Assembly: GCA_018894105.1 (NCBI GenBank)
Contig: CM032129.1
Span: 33,249,468-33,313,467, forward strand
DNA: 64,000 nt
Reading direction: 5' to 3'
From: Jacaranda mimosifolia
Taxonomy: Eukaryota > Streptophyta > Magnoliopsida > Lamiales > Bignoniaceae
Position 1 is the stretch's first letter. The number at the start of each line of letters is the position of its first letter. Below the pieces are notes generated by a model. It worked only from the letters and a program-made list of their open reading frames with translations, was not told the DNA's origin and did no database searches. Below, piece after piece: positions 1 through 12,980 of this stretch. Both the position numbers and the translations under genes were made by a program.

Positions 1-684
1 ACATATAATATTCCCAACTATAATACAAAATAAAATTAGCATTTAAATTATACCTATTAATGTATTAATTCTTCAATGCTTTTGACATTACAAGACTTTT
101 AGTAATGTCATAGCATTCATTATGCTGTTTAATATTCTTTAAAAATATTCGCTTTGAACAAATTAAGATATCAGTATTTTCACAAAAATAATTAAATTGG
201 ACGTTGTAATAGTATAAAATGATTTATTCACAAAATGTATAGCCTTTCGCTACAATCTTCTTTCCATTCTTTTCCTGGACGGGATTCTATTACTAAAAAT
301 GGTACAGATAACAGACTAAAAATTTGACAGAAAGGAAGAAGCACTGGCCTTTCCCCTTGTTAGGCTGGCCCTGGTTTTCGCCAGTTTGCCCGTTATTTTT
401 TCACCATTTTTAGCACCGGAGTAGAGGTGACGCAATTTTCATCTCCCAGTCTGTCCTTATAATACCTGCTGCCAATTCATTTCCACTCAAAGAAAAAAGA
501 GAACACAACAAAAAAAGAGTAGGCCCATCGAAACCATAGTAATTTGAACATTTCTCCAGCTGGCATTGTCCTAAGGTAGATTTCTTTTACAGTTCATTTG
601 CCCCATTATTTTCTTGATGCATATATACATGACATAATTAATAATCTTGTTTTCTGGACTGATCCTGGATGGATAGGTGCCAAG
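1..684 (+). promoter_or_regulatory. Upstream region and leader of the first FAH gene
   Basis: No coding region is supported here. A TATA-like ttataata lies at about 457-464, followed by an A-rich stretch (about 490-520) that resembles a 5' leader. The start codon at 685 may lie behind a leader intron, as seems likely in the second FAH gene, but I cannot fix its donor site. Positions 1-450 are AT-rich and show nothing recognisable. Confidence 0.35.
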
Positions 685-2176
685 ATGGTCGGTCAGGCGT
701 TTTTGGTGGATTTAAACAAACCACTTGTCTTTCAAGTCAGATTTCACCGATTTAGATCCTTTATTTTAATTGATGTTTTATCTTTTATTCCAATTTATAG
801 TTCACACTATAAATGCATGTCAAATATACTGAACATTTCCTTAAAAGAGATGCTTAGTTTTGTATTACATGACCTTGATGTATATCTGTTGAAATAAAAG
901 ATGAAATACAAAAGCGCCGAGGATCTAGATTTCTGTATTGTGTAGACTTTTTATGTACCATTCAACTTAAAAATCTTGTTGCATAAGGCTGTTTCATTTT
1001 TTGTCCTTTCCCTTATTGGTTCCTTCTTCTTGTATTAATGACAGGTCGGCCATCTTGGAGAAGCTTATGAGGAATGGGTTCACCAGCCTATTGTCAGCAA
1101 AGAAACCCCACGGTTTTTTGGGAATAGCATTCTTGAGGTATATATCTTGCAAATTCTTCCCCGTAGAGGATTTTGTGCATTACTTTATATGTCCTATAGA
1201 AGGTTGATTGGATTTTGTCCATTTAGAAGTTGCCCCAAAACATAATTTGCAAGAAAAAGATGAGTTTTGGGGTTAATCTATACATTCCAAATGGTTATTT
1301 CTCTTAGTATATATTCCAATATGGCAAGTACAGTTCTTGACACGCACCCGTTGGTGGGCAATTCCTCTCATCTGGCTACCCGTTGTGTGCTGGTCCATAT
1401 CATCTTCTATAAAGATTGGCATTCCTCCTTACCATGTAGCACCAACATTGGTAGCCGGTGTCTTCATATGGACATTGCTGGAGTACACTCTGCATCGGTT
1501 CCTGTTCCACATCAGAACAACTGGCTATTGGTAGATATCATATTTCTTCCCCTATCTCAATGCCCTGACTCATCTGTTTGTTATCATGAAGTAAAGATGT
1601 GCTGAAAAAATTGCAAAAATAATCCAGGGGGAACACTCTTCACTATCTCATTCACGGATGCCATCACAAGCACCCAATGGATGGCCTCCGGCTCGTTTTC
1701 CCTCCTGCTGCAACAGCAATTATTCTCGTCCCTGTACGTGAAATTTTCCTCATTCTTCCTGCCTGGATTAATTCTCCATTGCCTCTGATTTTTTCAACTT
1801 TTGTCATTTTCAGTTCTGGAATCTGATCAAGCTTCTAGTACCTGAACCCTATTCCCCTGCTTTGTTTGGAGGTGGCTTGTTGGGATATGTCATCTATGAT
1901 TGCACACATTACTACTTGCACCATGGAAAACCATTGAAAGGTGTATCCTATAAACTCAAGGTAAATTAGTTCTATCTTTGCTCTGAATTGAAATGATCAT
2001 TCATTTTCTCTCTGCTAGGTGCTAATGGGCTATGAATTTGTGATGTTTTTCAAATACAGAGATACCATATGAACCATCATTACAGAATTCAGAACATGGG
2101 ATTTGGAATAACTTCAACTTTCTGGGACAGGGTGTTTGGAACACTTCCTCCAAAATCCGCCAAGAAAGCTAGCTAA
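685..2176 (+). CDS. FAH: Fatty acid 2-hydroxylase, first tandem copy (6 coding exons)
   Basis: Exons at 685-735, 1045-1137, 1334-1530, 1628-1733, 1814-1960 and 2060-2176 join with GT-AG introns into a 236-residue protein; one Trp codon is split across exons 3 and 4. It is a membrane di-iron hydroxylase of the fatty acid hydroxylase superfamily that adds an OH to C2 of very-long-chain acyl groups in ceramides at the ER. Histidine clusters are visible: HRFLFH (H102, H107), HYLIHGCHHKH (H119 to H129), THYYLHH (H181 to H186) and YHMNHH (H201 to H205). Hydrophobic segments surround residues 55-68, 85-98 and 165-178. As in other plant FAHs there is no fused cytochrome b5 domain. It departs from the second copy at the exon 2/3 border (NSILEF instead of SDFWEF). 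The start is set by the conserved N-terminus ending in DLNKPLVFQ. Family identity is secure; whether it corresponds to FAH1 or FAH2 of Arabidopsis is not settled. Confidence 0.93.
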
Positions 2177-3922
2177 TTAAAGAGAGAAATCAGTTTTGGA
2201 GTTGGTCAGGCAGGGGAAATTAGCTGTTTAATTTAGACTACAGAATGGATTTGGCAGGCTTAGTTTATTTATATTATTATGATGTATGTTCTATTTTTTT
2301 TTTCTTTTTTTTTTTACATATTTTCTTTTCGTCTCACATTCTAGTAGTCTTGGTCTAACTTCCATTAGAGGCCGATAAGATTTGCTATCTTCTTTTCATC
2401 ATTTTTTGGTGAGGATTGTGTTGATTGCAGTTTATGAGAAATTTAGTCGTATGTTTATTTGTGAGGGCATGTTGAAGCAAAGGAAACACAACTTTGTCCA
2501 TATTGTAAATTGCCCCATTAAATGGTTCAGAAGATGTAGTTCTACAAGTGTATTTTCTCAATTACATAGCAATTGAAATTACTTATTATCCTTGTTAATA
2601 ATCTTGACAAAGTAATAATAGTTTGATATATTGCTGGTAAAACAAAGTGTAGTTTCAAAATTAGAATTATCATTATGTATAATTTTATAACATACAAACA
2701 TTTAAAAGTCTTTTAACTTCTTTTCATGCTATTCCATCATGTAATGGTACGATAAGTAGAGAAGTATTTAAATGTTACATGATTGTCGCCATAACGTGTC
2801 CCTCAAAGCATTATAGGGCTAACAATGGGGGAGTTCTCTGAAATATATACAAAAAAATGTTTTCATTTCCCCCACAATTTTGGATCCAATAGCATTTGAA
2901 GTGATTAAGATTAATTGTATTAAATATTATCATTTGCTATGGTAGTGTCGAGTGGTCTGACCAACGGTATAAGTCTTCCACATAATATAGAAGGTTAAAA
3001 ATTCGAATTCGAAAGAACTCCTATATTCGTGTATATTAAAAAAAATATATATATATCATTTGCTATGGTAGTTCCAAGGCTCAAAGGAGCCCACATTTGT
3101 AATTGGGCCAAATCTGTACAAAATCACAGTGACTTGAGTCACCATCGTACGGGAGAATATGGTAGCGTTTAGATGTGAACATGGGCCTGCTGGGTTGGCA
3201 ACCGTTGGAATCCATCGCAGATATCTGCAATTTGCTAGGAGATTCATTTTAAACCTGCGGCCACGATCTCGACCCACTGCCCCCTCATTTCTAATAATAT
3301 TAATTTCATTCAATTGGTTTATCATTAAACAAGCTAATGTTTGTTTATAGAAATTTTCATGCCAGCTACTAGTGTTCGTCTGACATATTCAGCTTAAGCA
3401 AGTAGCATGTGAAGCGTAGTTCACTTCTTCACTGCTGGACGCTGGTACTTTAGAGTGGGAGGGCTTCAAGCTAAAGATTTGACCGGCGGCATTGTTCTGG
3501 GTTAGTGTCTTGTTCAATAATTTTGCGGCGGACAATGTGGTCTTTATCTTGTAATTTGTTTTGGATCTGTGATTTCTTGAATAAAGATTTGATTTTTCTT
3601 TCTGGGTTTTATGATAAGGTGTTCGTTTTTCTGATTGGCAATGCCAAAAGTACATTTTTGTGTTGTAGTGTGTAGAATCCAGATAGGATGAAGTTTTGAT
3701 GCTGAGCATGCTTTAGCATTTGTAGAGAAAATCTTTAAATTTAATCTTCATTATTTTGCTGTAACGTTTGAAATGGATCTACATGTTTAACTTTGCCAGG
3801 TAGCTCTTTTTTTTTTTTTGGCTAAATCCTACTTTGTTTGAACCTTTTCTTTCCAATGTTTTACCTGCCTAATTCTTATGTTGTCTGCCTAATTTGTTGG
3901 CAGTCATAATTTGAGGTCCAAG
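2177..3922. other. Spacer between the two FAH genes, including the leader of the second
   Basis: The 3' flank of the first FAH gene has a T-rich tract at about 2295-2318. A short retroposon lies at 2928-3072. From about 3390 to 3530 the sequence is less AT-rich and looks like the transcribed leader of the second FAH gene. The tract before 3902 (T-rich, ending ttggcag) looks like the end of a leader intron placed about 20 bases before the start codon. No separate gene is supported. Confidence 0.4.
2928..3072 (+). mobile_element. Short SINE-like retroposon with 19-bp target duplication
   Basis: A 19-bp direct repeat (tatcatttgctatggtagt) at 2928-2946 and 3054-3072 brackets a 107-bp insert. The insert starts with a tRNA-like stretch (gagtggtctgaccaacgg) and contains a degenerate B-box-like attcgaattcga. 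It ends in an A-rich then TA-rich tail. Long perfect target duplications with an A-rich tail are typical of LINE-mobilised SINEs. The family was not identified. Confidence 0.7.
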
Positions 3923-5616
3923 ATGGTTACACAGGACTTTAAGGTGGACCTGAATAAGCCCCTTGTCTTTCAGGTAAAACTGATGCTTTTTGACAATTTT
4001 TGCTTTGGATCTTGAATGTTTGATCACTAACTCTTAGTGGGGTAGGGGAGAACTTTACATAGAATGTAGGACTGGTTGGTTTCTTAAATACAATACATAG
4101 ATATCATAGTTTTGATTGTAAAATGTTTGATGTCTTTACATTTTGAAGTGAATGATATATAGTCTGCCATGCTTGCAAGAGTTGATTTCGTGGAAATAGT
4201 TCTCTTTTTGCTATCCATTTGGCTAAATTCTTGTTGTTTTATGAAGCTTTCGAATTGTCTCATTTTCCACTTCATAAATGCAATCAGGTTGGCCATCTTG
4301 GTGAAGCTTATCAGGAATGGGTTCACCAACCAATAGTTAGCAAGGAAGGTCCTCGTTTTTTTGAAAGTGATTTTTGGGAGGTATTACCCTTGTCTCTTTG
4401 CGAGTCTAGGACTCTGCCGATTATCCCCCCGTACTGTTGTATAAACATATCAACTAGGATTTTCTTGCTTATTCTTGTTGGTTTTATCACTAGTTACTGA
4501 GTTGTGGATTCTTCTTCAAACAGTTCCTTACTCTCACACATTGGTGGGTAATTCCCCTAATTTGGCTTCCGGTGGTTGGCTGGTTTGTCTCAACATCCAT
4601 TCGGTTGGGTCATACAATTCCTCAGGTGGCATTAATAGTAGCATCTGGCATTTTCGTGTGGACATTGCTTGAATATACTCTCCATCGTTTCCTTTTCCAC
4701 ATCAAGACAAAGAGTTATTGGTTAGCTTTCTCTTGCTCCCATGACCTCATGTAAATCTACATTAGCTTCTGTTTCTCCAATTCTCTACTAAATACTTTCA
4801 ATGGCTTGCAGGGGTAATACAATTCATTATCTTCTTCATGGTTGTCATCATAAACACCCAATGGATGGCCTACGTCTTGTTTTTCCCCCTGCTGCAACTG
4901 CTATTCTCTGTGTCCCAGTATGTCTCAAATCAAGTCATTTTTGTTTTCTATCTAAATGGGTTTTGGTTATACTTGGCTTGCTGACAATTGCATTCTGAAC
5001 TACCCAACCAACTTCAGAATTTTTGTGCCAAAGAACCCTTATTTCTCATATTGCTATTATGTACTCAAAATCAATTTCACTTGTTAATGCTTGAATTTTA
5101 TCCGTACTCAAAGGAATGGAACAAGAGATCTTGAAATGGATTCTTACTGAAAATATGGATTCCCTGCTGGCCTTTTATGAATTTCTTTAACTATTGCAAC
5201 TATTTCTAACTTGTTTACCAATGCAAATTGTAGTTCTGGAACATAATAAAATTCATGAGCACTCCTTCCACTGCTCCTGCTCTTTTCGGTGGTGGTCTAC
5301 TGGGTTATGTTATGTATGATGTAACTCATTACTATTTGCATCATGGGCAGCCAACTAGTGAAGTGCCAAGGGGTCTCAAGGTAAATAATTATGTCAGACT
5401 ATTTCTTAGTAACAGCCTAGAAGAATTATAGGCTGTGTACAACTAACAGATCATTTTTTTGGAGAGTGATGGTTTAACTCTGTTTCTGTTATGCAGAAAT
5501 ATCATCTAAATCATCATTTTCGCGTCCAGAATAAAGGCTTTGGTATTACTTCCTCACTGTGGGACAAGGTCTATGGAACTCTACCTCCAAAAGAACAGAC
5601 AGAGAAGAGTAGATAA
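3923..5616 (+). CDS. FAH: Fatty acid 2-hydroxylase, second tandem copy (6 coding exons)
   Basis: Exons at 3923-3973, 4288-4380, 4524-4720, 4812-4917, 5234-5380 and 5497-5616 give 237 residues. The first five exons have exactly the same lengths as in the first copy (51, 93, 197, 106 and 147 nt), which shows a tandem duplication. Product and role: ER-membrane di-iron hydroxylase acting on sphingolipid acyl chains. The histidine clusters HRFLFH, HYLLHGCHHKH, THYYLHH and YHLNHH are all intact. It keeps family residues lost in the first copy (ESDFWEF, STPSTAPALFGGG), so it is probably the more conserved of the pair. Its stop lies about 250 bp from the end of the convergent gene BBE1. A leader intron probably ends just before the start codon. 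Confidence 0.95.
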
Positions 5617-5864
5617 TATGGTTGTTCAAGCATAGTTATTAGAAAGGCCTCTTGAAAGTTTTTCCTTCTTGTGGTTTTGCTTCAGCTTCGTATGAATGAT
5701 TCATTTCTAAGCTAGATAAACTTGTTGATCATGGCCCCCTTGTTGGAAACTTGTGTAAATTCTGGTGGGCTAGGATTTATGTTAGATTTCAGACAAAAGT
5801 GCAGCACATAATTTCAAGCTTTTTAAATGAAAACAAGTGGAGATTCTATCAGCTTCTTGTTAAA

Positions 5865-7475
5865 CTAAAAAAGCAGGGGAATACTTTGTTCATGTCTGAA
5901 GAAGTTCCTTGGATCAACCCACTTCTTAACTCCTGCCAATCTCTTGAAGTTTCCTTTGAAATATTTTCTTCCCCAAATTGCAGCTTCTGAGTAGCTGGCA
6001 TTTGGCCGCTGGTTGATCCCTAAATCAAGATCCCTGTAATTCAGATAGGCAGCTCGTGGGGAATGGGCAACATGTGGTTTCATGAACTTGTACAGCTTTT
6101 TGATCCAGTTGACATGTTTCATGGATTCAGCATCCCCACCCACACTCCATTTCACCAAGTATTGTATGTTGAACAAATTCCCTTTTCTGTGGGGGAAAGG
6201 GAGCTCGGACTCTGGAATTTGTTCCATTTTTCCTCCAAAAGGATCCATAATCACAAATGCTATCTCTTCTTCCAGAAGCTGTTTCCTAATGCCCTCAAAT
6301 GTACTTTTTGGCACCGGTTTCTCTATGAAATCTGACTTTGCCTTGAAGTAGCTCTTATATTGGACTGTTCTATCTAGCAAAACCTCCAATGGGTCATCTC
6401 TTTTAAATCCAGCGAAGTAGAGGACTGACTCTATCCAACTCATTTCGGTGCTGTCTTTTTCCAGCAAGCCTAATTCCGGGAAGCTCTTGTTCATAAGTGG
6501 TACTAGCTCATTTACGGATCCAAGAAATAGTGAATTAAACAGGGTCTCAACTGTCTTCTGCTTCCCTTTGTTAATTCCATCTATATGCTGAATGACAATC
6601 CTGATGAACATATCTTCAGGCAGCATATTTGCTATATGTTGCCATTTATGGACCAGTTTTGTCCCTTCTTGGTCTAGGTTCTTGTGAAGAGTGAAAACAG
6701 TCACAACAGGCGGAACCCGAATCAGCTTGACTTTCCAGGCGAGTATGATTCCAAAGCTAGCTCCTCCACCTCCTCTAATAGCCCAGAACAGATCTTCCCC
6801 CATTGATTCTCGATCAAGAATCTTTCCTTTCACATCCATGAAATAAGCATCAACAATGTTATCTGCAGCTAGCCCATGTTTTCTAAGTAAAGTCCCAAAT
6901 CCTCCTCCGCTGAAGTGCCCCCCAACGCCTACACTTGGGCATAACCCTGCTGGGAAACCATAAACTCTACTCTTCTGGGCGATGCTATAATATAGCTCCC
7001 CGATTGTTGCTCCTGCCTGGACCCATGCCGTTTCTTCTTCCAAATCAATGCTGATGGACCGGAGATTGATGAGATCAAGAACGATAAAGGGGTTTTTGCA
7101 GAGGTAAGAGAGGCCTTCATAGTCATGACCACCGCTCTTGATTCTGATTTGCAAGCCATGCTTCCTGCAACAAATGATGGCTGCTCGGATTTCATCCACA
7201 TTGTATGGTGTGATGATGAATTGAGGTTTACGGGATGTTGAATTTAACCATCTGGGATTTTGTTCTTCAGATTGCAGTAGATTGGAATATGATGGGGAGC
7301 CTGGTGTATGCAGGAACTTAAATGCTTTAATATATCCTGCAGAAGAGTGGGTGGACATGCACTGAATAAAATTATCATGATTTGCATTGCAAAATTTAAG
7401 GAAAATTGAAAGAAAAAGTAGGAGATATAGTATGTGAGAGGTCATTACTCCAATATCTCTTAAGACAAGAACCAA
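5865..7475 (-). CDS. BBE1: berberine bridge enzyme-like FAD oxidoreductase
   Basis: Intronless 536-residue secreted flavoprotein. The FAD_binding_4 (PCMH) domain covers roughly residues 85-260 and the BBE domain is C-terminal, ending [15 protein letters not shown] second start at 7445 (Met11) gives a cleaner signal peptide (MTSHILYLLLFL) and 526 residues; either may be used. H117 in GGHDYEG and C179 in GLCPSVGVGG are the two covalent FAD attachment residues. The gatekeeper at C+3 is Val182, so reaction with O2 is predicted. Unlike most of the array, the usual Lys of the KIQ motif is Asn (NIQ) and the Tyr of GGGYG is Phe. The likely catalytic base lies in [10 protein letters not shown]. Substrate unknown: family members oxidise monolignols, oligosaccharides or alkaloids. 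Confidence 0.95.
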   Translation of the reverse strand: MVLVLRDIGVMTSHILYLLLFLSIFLKFCNANHDNFIQCMSTHSSAGYIKAFKFLHTPGSPSYSNLLQSEEQNPRWLNSTSRKPQFIITPYNVDEIRAAIICCRKHGLQIRIKSGGHDYEGLSYLCKNPFIVLDLINLRSISIDLEEETAWVQAGATIGELYYSIAQKSRVYGFPAGLCPSVGVGGHFSGGGFGTLLRKHGLAADNIVDAYFMDVKGKILDRESMGEDLFWAIRGGGGASFGIILAWKVKLIRVPPVVTVFTLHKNLDQEGTKLVHKWQHIANMLPEDMFIRIVIQHIDGINKGKQKTVETLFNSLFLGSVNELVPLMNKSFPELGLLEKDSTEMSWIESVLYFAGFKRDDPLEVLLDRTVQYKSYFKAKSDFIEKPVPKSTFEGIRKQLLEEEIAFVIMDPFGGKMEQIPESELPFPHRKGNLFNIQYLVKWSVGGDAESMKHVNWIKKLYKFMKPHVAHSPRAAYLNYRDLDLGINQRPNASYSEAAIWGRKYFKGNFKRLAGVKKWVDPRNFFRHEQSIPLLF

Positions 7476-8334
7476 TGAAGTTTACTGGCAAGCTTTGTGG
7501 GCTATAAATTAAGTGTAATGCGCATGTATTTTGTCCATTAAAAACGATGATTCCAATGTCTTTATAGAATCTTTAAATCCCTGGAGATTTTTGTAGTCTG
7601 TCTTTATGCATATTAGTCGGCAGTTTCCTTATACTAGTTACATTATATACTTTTTTACTCACTCAAATAGACCCAATATTTGGCTGCAATGGGCTTATCA
7701 GGCTTACTAGATTTTTTCATTTTTTCGTTTTGGTTGTACTATTGTAGCCTTAGAATTGCTCTCATTCATAAGATTCTTCTGTCAACTTCGACGGAAATAC
7801 TGGGACTGACTGATTTAACTTCATAGCTATTTTCTTTGGTAGAGACATGATTCTCTGCTTCTAGATGATCTCAATTTTCTAAGTATGACCTAGTCTTACA
7901 AGAGGCCTTCTTTCCAAACATTTTTCTTGAAACAAAGATTATATCTTTCAACTGTTGAACACGAGTTTGTCTTACAAGTGAAATCCATGACCACAGAATG
8001 AGTTCAAAAACAGAGAATTATACAGGTTGAGAAACATGAGATATCGCCAGAGCACAAAATGTTCGGCCACTTCTAAGATATGACTCACACTTGATTTTTT
8101 ATCTTTACTGGAAAAGCAAGAGCAGGGAGTTTGATAACCATATACGAAGTAAAAGATTGTTGATTTTGAGCCTATAACAATCAGATCACAGTACGAGACA
8201 ATCAAAATAGTAAATATTAGAAAGGAAGGACCAAAGATTAGTAACAAAGACTATAAAGAGCAAACTTATAGATCCTCAGGCATGATAGTTAATAATATAT
8301 CTTGCAGACTGTTTTCTAGACATCGATATGTCTT
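7476..8334. other. Spacer between BBE1 and BBE2
   Basis: The region holds the BBE1 promoter (near 7480-7620) and the BBE2 3' flank. It has ordinary AT-rich composition; I see no conserved coding signal, and the open frames here look random. Confidence 0.4.
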
Positions 8335-10030
<1,696 letters not shown>

Positions 10031-12980
10031 GGATTTGATTGTCCCTTATTGATGACTCTAGATGACCTAATGCAAATGTCAAGCTCAAGATTAGAAGAAA
10101 TCAGTTTGCTTTAGGAAGTCATCAAGAATTGGGCCATATTTTGACTACGAGTCTACGACTTTTGAGGGCTCAAATTTTCTTCCCATATGCACATTTCTTG
10201 CCTTCTAATGGCCAATTTGTTTTGTTGCTTTAAGGATGTCTCTTCTCTTAAGTGGCGAAAATACCAAGTATCCTTCTAGCCTCGTAGGTGCACCGTCCTG
10301 TGATCAACTACCTCCACCCTGGAAAAAGGAGGAAAAGTAAATAATCTATATTTTATCTATTGTATGTTGAGTATATATATTACTATTACTACTATTACTA
10401 ATGATATTTGTTACAATCAATTCAAAATTTCATGTGATCCTCATTATCTAGAGATGTCCTACGCACATACTAAAGTGCATGTACAATTCATTTAGATCAT
10501 AAACTGACGCAAAACAGAAAGAAAAGATGAGAAAATTGCTTTCTACTCCCCCAAAGAAAAATGAGAGACTTGCACTCCCAATTAAGGAAGATGGAAATAG
10601 CCTTTGTCCAACCAAAAAAAGCACGAGCCTATATTTTTTTTTAACAATATTTTTTATTTGAAGAAAATCCTAAAAAAGGTACCTAGATACTCACAGTTTG
10701 GCACCCTATCATGTAGAAGTTGAATGCGGATGATAGTTTTTTCTCTTTTATAAATAATAATGGATCCTATATGAATTATATTGTAAAGTTGTATAAAAAA
10801 AAAAAATTATACGACAAAATTAATATGTCGAATGATCAATCGATCCAATAACAGTACTTATAACACACATCTTACACTAAGTCTTTGGTTCGAATACTAA
10901 TAATTTTATTTTGCTTGAAAATATCAAAATCCCTTTTGTATTTTGACTACTTAAATTGCCTGCTGAGTTCTTTCATCTTGGAAACTTTTGGAATGACCTC
11001 TCTTGAGTCTTAAGTACAAATTTGCTGAAAGAGATTACAAAAGGTTTAATACACTTAAAACGCATTAACCATTGGTTCCTTTTGTTGTGTAGAATTTCCG
11101 CTCATAAGTCAATTATTGAAACAGTGGTCAACTTCAGTAGTAAATGGGATCTTTCTATGGGTAGACCATAAAATTAAATATGCTGAAGAAAGAATGGCAA
11201 TCAATTGACAGTGAATTTGGCCCCGGCAGGAATTCTGGTCCTAACAACTTTGCCCGAAGATTGGGGCTGTGATGGCTCCCAAGTGAAGGGCTAAAAATTC
11301 AGCTGGTGGGCTCTCTGTTCCATTATTGCATTTATGGTCTAAAAATCATATGGTAAAATTCAGATATATCAGCTATGTTTGATTACATTTTGGCAAAATA
11401 TAATCAAATATATGGATCACTTTATTGTCAAAACAAAACATACTAATTCCCCAAAATACCCTTCGAATTAATTGGCTTATTACCAAAAACTCCATATACA
11501 TATATATACATATTATAATATTTTATCATCATTTTTACAATTAAAAAAATCATATCCATTCATCACATATGTATTATATATTTTATTATTATTTTTACAA
11601 TAAAAATATTATTCAATTCCATTTTCACCCCAAAAATGAAAAAAATCAAATAAAAAAGCATTAATTTGACTGTTACAATAGAAATTGTCTCTGCTCAAAA
11701 TATAAATAAACATATATTACATTTCCCAACACAAATTTCACATTTCCCAACCCCATTCCCAAAATTTATTCTCCCAAAATATATAATTCAAAACATACAA
11801 TTCATATTCAAACATTACCATAATAATTATTGACGGGAACTTTCTTACACCTGCATTGATATATTTTTATAAATTTACTCTCAAGTAATATATATGTACT
11901 TCTGTGTGTTATTACATTTTAATTCTTTTAAACAATATCGTATTATAATATTGGTATTGTATCATATTCAAATCACCAGTGATCACGCTGGAAAAACTAA
12001 AAAGAAGTTCGTTGGGATCAGATTTGGTGAAAACCCATGAAAAGCAGCGAAAAGATTAGCACTAATTAAAAGGGCGCAAAAGGAACTTTAGGGCGTGTGG
12101 AGACATAATTTGCAACTTTAATCAAGACTGCCTTTGGAAAAGATAACTGTGAACTTCGGTTGTTATTGTTATTATTGCATTAGGCCACTTTATATATACT
12201 AATCATTTTGGTGCATTTGATTCATGGGTTAAAAATTTTTAGCATAAAAAGATAAAATATTTGCTTACCTTCTTAAATGCTATTATAATTTTTATTATTT
12301 TAAATATATTTACATAATTTTTGTGATAAATAAAAAATTAAGATTAAACAAAATAATAAAAAGTTAAAGAAAAAAGCAAATAATTAGATAGAAAAAATGT
12401 TAGAGCAGAAAAAAAAAAAAACTTACTGGTTAAAATGATTAAAAAATAATAACAAAGAAATTTTAAGAAAATTATCTGAAAACACAATAAAAAAGGTAGG
12501 TACTTTATGTGTGTGTGTGTATTTAATTAGGCAAGAATAATTCACTTTAAATGGCAAAGTCCCCACAACATAAAATTGAAAAATGACAGAGAAAGATTTT
12601 ATCTCTAACATATGGAAAAAGTATGTTTTTTGGTCGCATAAATTAGTCAACTTTTAAGTTTCACTCTTCATTTGTTGCAATTTAATGTAGCTGAAAACTT
12701 AAAAATTGAACGGTAGAGTTTAAAATATGGTCTTTAAATTAGCCAAAAAAATTCAAAAACATGGCGATTTTATAAAAATATACTTGGGGTGGGTTTTGGG
12801 ATTTTTTTTATTTTTATTTTTGGCGGGGCGGGGGGTTGATATAAAACTTATCATAACAGTATCTCAATTTTTTTATTTTTTTTTTAATTTGCAGTAAATT
12901 TAAGCCAAATTTGGAAATTTTCAACCAATTTTAGGCTTCCCAATCATAGGAACAGAAATGCATTATTGCCTTATATACTG
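10031..12980. other. AT-rich spacer between BBE2 and the broken BBE copy
   Basis: No gene is supported over about 2.9 kb. It holds an AT-rich MITE-like element at about 11360-11815, poly-A/T runs (10790-10806, 12409-12420), a short GT repeat near 12508-12519 and a G/T-rich patch near 12784-12836. A stretch near 10830-10905 contains a B-box-like tggttcgaata but no clear target duplication. Confidence 0.4.
11360..11815. repeat. MITE-like element, family 2, copy 1
   Basis: An AT-rich stretch whose second half (catttcccaac, then cattcccaaaatttattctc) matches, in inverse orientation, the element at 40905-41347. The borders are approximate and I see no clear target duplication. Confidence 0.4.

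Noticed and set aside
1267..1605. 112-codon plus-strand frame over FAH exon 3
   Set aside because: It is out of frame with the conserved exon; the correct frame gives the HRFLFH motif and splices cleanly.
7972..8247. 91-codon minus-strand open frame between BBE1 and BBE2
   Set aside because: AT-rich random-looking composition, no motif, no similarity to neighbours.
10830..10905. Possible SINE or tRNA-like sequence with tggttcgaata
   Set aside because: A B-box-like word is present but there is no A box at proper spacing, no cloverleaf and no target duplication.
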